Shown piece after piece: positions 63,454 through 64,000 of a stretch of 64,000 nucleotides of DNA (the stretch's first letter is position 1; every line of letters starts with the position of its first letter). The translations under genes were made by a program, and so were the position numbers. Where the stretch lies: positions 930,001 to 994,000 of the forward strand of contig NZ_CP048751.1 of NCBI RefSeq assembly GCF_011064825.1. The letters run 5' to 3'. The DNA is from Brevundimonas mediterranea (lineage in GTDB: Bacteria > Pseudomonadota > Alphaproteobacteria > Caulobacterales > Caulobacteraceae). The notes beneath the pieces were generated by a model. The model saw nothing but the letters and a program-made list of their open reading frames with translations. It did no database searches and was not told the DNA's origin.

Positions 63454-64000
63454 CTAGAGGGGCAGGTGCGCGCAATATCGGGCAATATAGTCATCCTGAG
63501 AGGGAAGCTTGTACGACGCTTCGCGCACCATCCTTCGCAGCCGCTCCAGGCTCGACATCAGTTGGGTCGCGCTCACTGCGTCGACGAGCGGGTGATGGCG
63601 TCGAGGCAGGATGTCCTGCCCCAGATAGACCGCGACCCAGCTCGGATGCAGGAACAGACCTTCTCGATAGTCTTGAACGACCCCGCGCGCGCGGAATAGC
63701 TCGATCTTCTCCGAGAGCGTATCCGGCAGCGGCATGGTGCGGACATAATCCCAGAAGGGCGTGTCGTTCCGGGCGGTCGCGCAATAGTGCAGGATTATGA
63801 AATCGCGGATCCGGATGTATTCGAGATCCATCTGGCGATTGAACTCAGCCTCCGTCGCCGGGTCGATCACGGCGGTTGGCCAGAGTTCGATCAGCTTGGT
63901 GATGGCGATCTGGATCAGATAGATGCTGGTCGATTCCAGCGGTTCGATAAAGCCCGAGGATAGTCCCACGGAGACGCAGTTGGCCGCCCAGTTCCGCGTC
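63454..64000 (-). CDS. Tryptophan-halogenase-family flavoprotein (5' end outside window)
   Basis: The C-terminal 180 or so residues of a flavin-dependent halogenase-like protein are present and the frame runs off the window. NWAANCVSVGLSSGFIEPLE followed by STSIYLIQ is the highly conserved substrate-domain motif of this family, and FILHYCATARNDTPFWDYVR and LFLHPSWVAVYLGQDILPRR are also typical. Members next to TonB receptors in this bacterial group are widespread and their true substrates are mostly unknown, so tryptophan chlorination should not be assumed. Confidence 0.9.
   Translation of the reverse strand, partial: TRNWAANCVSVGLSSGFIEPLESTSIYLIQIAITKLIELWPTAVIDPATEAEFNRQMDLEYIRIRDFIILHYCATARNDTPFWDYVRTMPLPDTLSEKIELFRARGVVQDYREGLFLHPSWVAVYLGQDILPRRHHPLVDAVSATQLMSSLERLRRMVREASYKLPSQDDYIARYCAHLPL

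Overview
This 64 kb window is chromosomal DNA of a high-GC alphaproteobacterium, most likely a Caulobacterales member close to Brevundimonas. The basis is the divergent DnaA similar to the Caulobacter type and preceded by rpsT, the tsaD-gpsA, hemC-hemD and dctA/dctBD arrangements, GANTC (CcrM-type) sites in the dnaA leader, many TonB-dependent receptors, and an rrn operon with Ile/Ala tRNAs in the spacer and an initiator tRNA at its end. I could not run a 16S search, so the genus is an inference. No insertion sequence, prophage or CRISPR array was seen.

Layout. 1-7.2 kb: the end of an ABC-2 exporter, a Pro/Ala-rich membrane protein, a tsaD-gpsA-Rieske operon facing hemC-hemD, then tRNA-Thr. 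7.5-9.6 kb: an XRE regulator convergent with a four-gene operon of small unknown proteins headed by a LuxR-type HTH fused to a membrane segment. 9.65-13.8 kb: metK behind a clear palindrome, a pentapeptide-repeat protein, a shortened RibD and gpmA. 13.8-27.5 kb: a TonB receptor with a glycine-rich insert, a chemoreceptor, an OprO/P-like porin, the dicarboxylate system dctA/dctB-dctD with two well-formed DctD-type sites between them, and a hybrid histidine kinase. 27.5-34.9 kb: the replication block rpsT, dnaA, dnaN, recF, gyrB. 35-42.7 kb: an accessory segment with an AlgE-like outer-membrane protein, an Nramp-fold transporter lacking the usual metal ligands, a DapA-family aldolase, a LacI regulator with a clear palindromic operator, a TauE/SafE permease and a broken beta-lactamase-family gene. 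42.8-48.4 kb: one complete rrn operon on the minus strand. 48.8-52.4 kb: a single-domain response regulator and a compact arsR-arsC-acr3-arsN2-arsH operon. 52.6-64 kb: a retropepsin-like protein, a sensor kinase, a junction where two genes are truncated against each other (an M16 peptidase lacking its zinc site and a minus-strand remnant), moxR, an OmpR-type regulator, a large TonB receptor and the end of a tryptophan-halogenase-family gene.

How the genes work together. The dct genes form a self-contained C4-dicarboxylate sensing and uptake unit. The arsenic operon covers sensing, arsenate reduction, arsenite efflux and organoarsenical detoxification. The LacI cluster looks like a regulated uptake and catabolic unit for an unknown carbon source, and it is the best candidate here for an undescribed function because its inner-membrane transporter belongs to a metal-transport fold without the metal-binding residues. 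Secondary candidates are the LuxR-TM operon and a 24-bp-arm hairpin between dnaN and recF.
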